Assembly (NCBI RefSeq): GCF_934295145.1
Contig: NZ_CAKRAS010000097.1
Coordinates: forward strand, 1 to 5,452
From: an uncultured Eubacterium sp.
Lineage (GTDB): Bacteria > Bacillota > Clostridia > Lachnospirales > Lachnospiraceae
DNA: 5,452 bases
Direction: 5' to 3'
This document shows, in pieces, positions 5,451 through 5,452 of this stretch. The number at the start of each line of letters is the position of its first letter. The first letter of the stretch is position 1. The position numbers and the translations under genes were made by a program. The notes under the pieces were generated by a model that saw only the letters and a program-made list of their open reading frames with translations, searched no databases and was not told the origin of the DNA.

Positions 5451-5452
5451 GC

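Overview
The window looks like chromosomal DNA from a low-GC Gram-positive anaerobe of class Clostridia, most likely family Lachnospiraceae (relatives of Blautia, Dorea or Mediterraneibacter). The evidence is strong GGAGG-type ribosome binding sites, short AT-rich intergenic regions with TTGACA/TATAAT-like promoters, a short GlgB of the type seen in gut clostridia, an Lgt with the clostridial GRLGCFFAGCCYG core, a small DUF6110-like protein, and a MepA-like MATE transporter. The genus cannot be fixed from sequence alone.

Layout, left to right. The first 74 bases are the start of a leftward gene, probably a DUF6110-family small protein, with an extended -10 promoter at 116-143 and a 13-base palindrome over its -35 box. 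Glycogen branching enzyme glgB occupies 243-2036 on the minus strand. A 249-base divergent region follows, with tandem TATAAT boxes facing glgB, three related half-sites forming palindromes (2141-2178), and a perfect 8-bp stem-loop (2221-2245) in the probable leader of a TetR-family regulator (2286-2816, plus strand). The regulator converges on lgt (2883-3650, minus strand). A second divergent region of 261 bases holds the lgt promoter and a near-consensus MATE promoter, followed by an 8-bp inverted repeat. The MATE exporter runs 3912-5243 on the plus strand. The last 175 bases or so contain a GC-rich nested palindromic element (5278-5450) that looks like a dispersed intergenic repeat.

The genes do not form one operon. 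They alternate in strand and have separate promoters. Glycogen branching, lipoprotein maturation, a transcriptional repressor and a multidrug-type exporter sit side by side without an evident shared pathway. The regulator may control itself and possibly glgB (divergent), or the MATE pump, but the sequence does not settle this. No gene-free stretch exceeds 300 bases.

In three genes (glgB, lgt, MATE) the longest open frame begins at a GTG or TTG that lies upstream of, or too close to, the Shine-Dalgarno sequence; the ATG starts given here are better supported. No convincing new multi-gene system is visible. The least explained signals are the terminal palindromic element and the palindromes in the two divergent intergenic regions.
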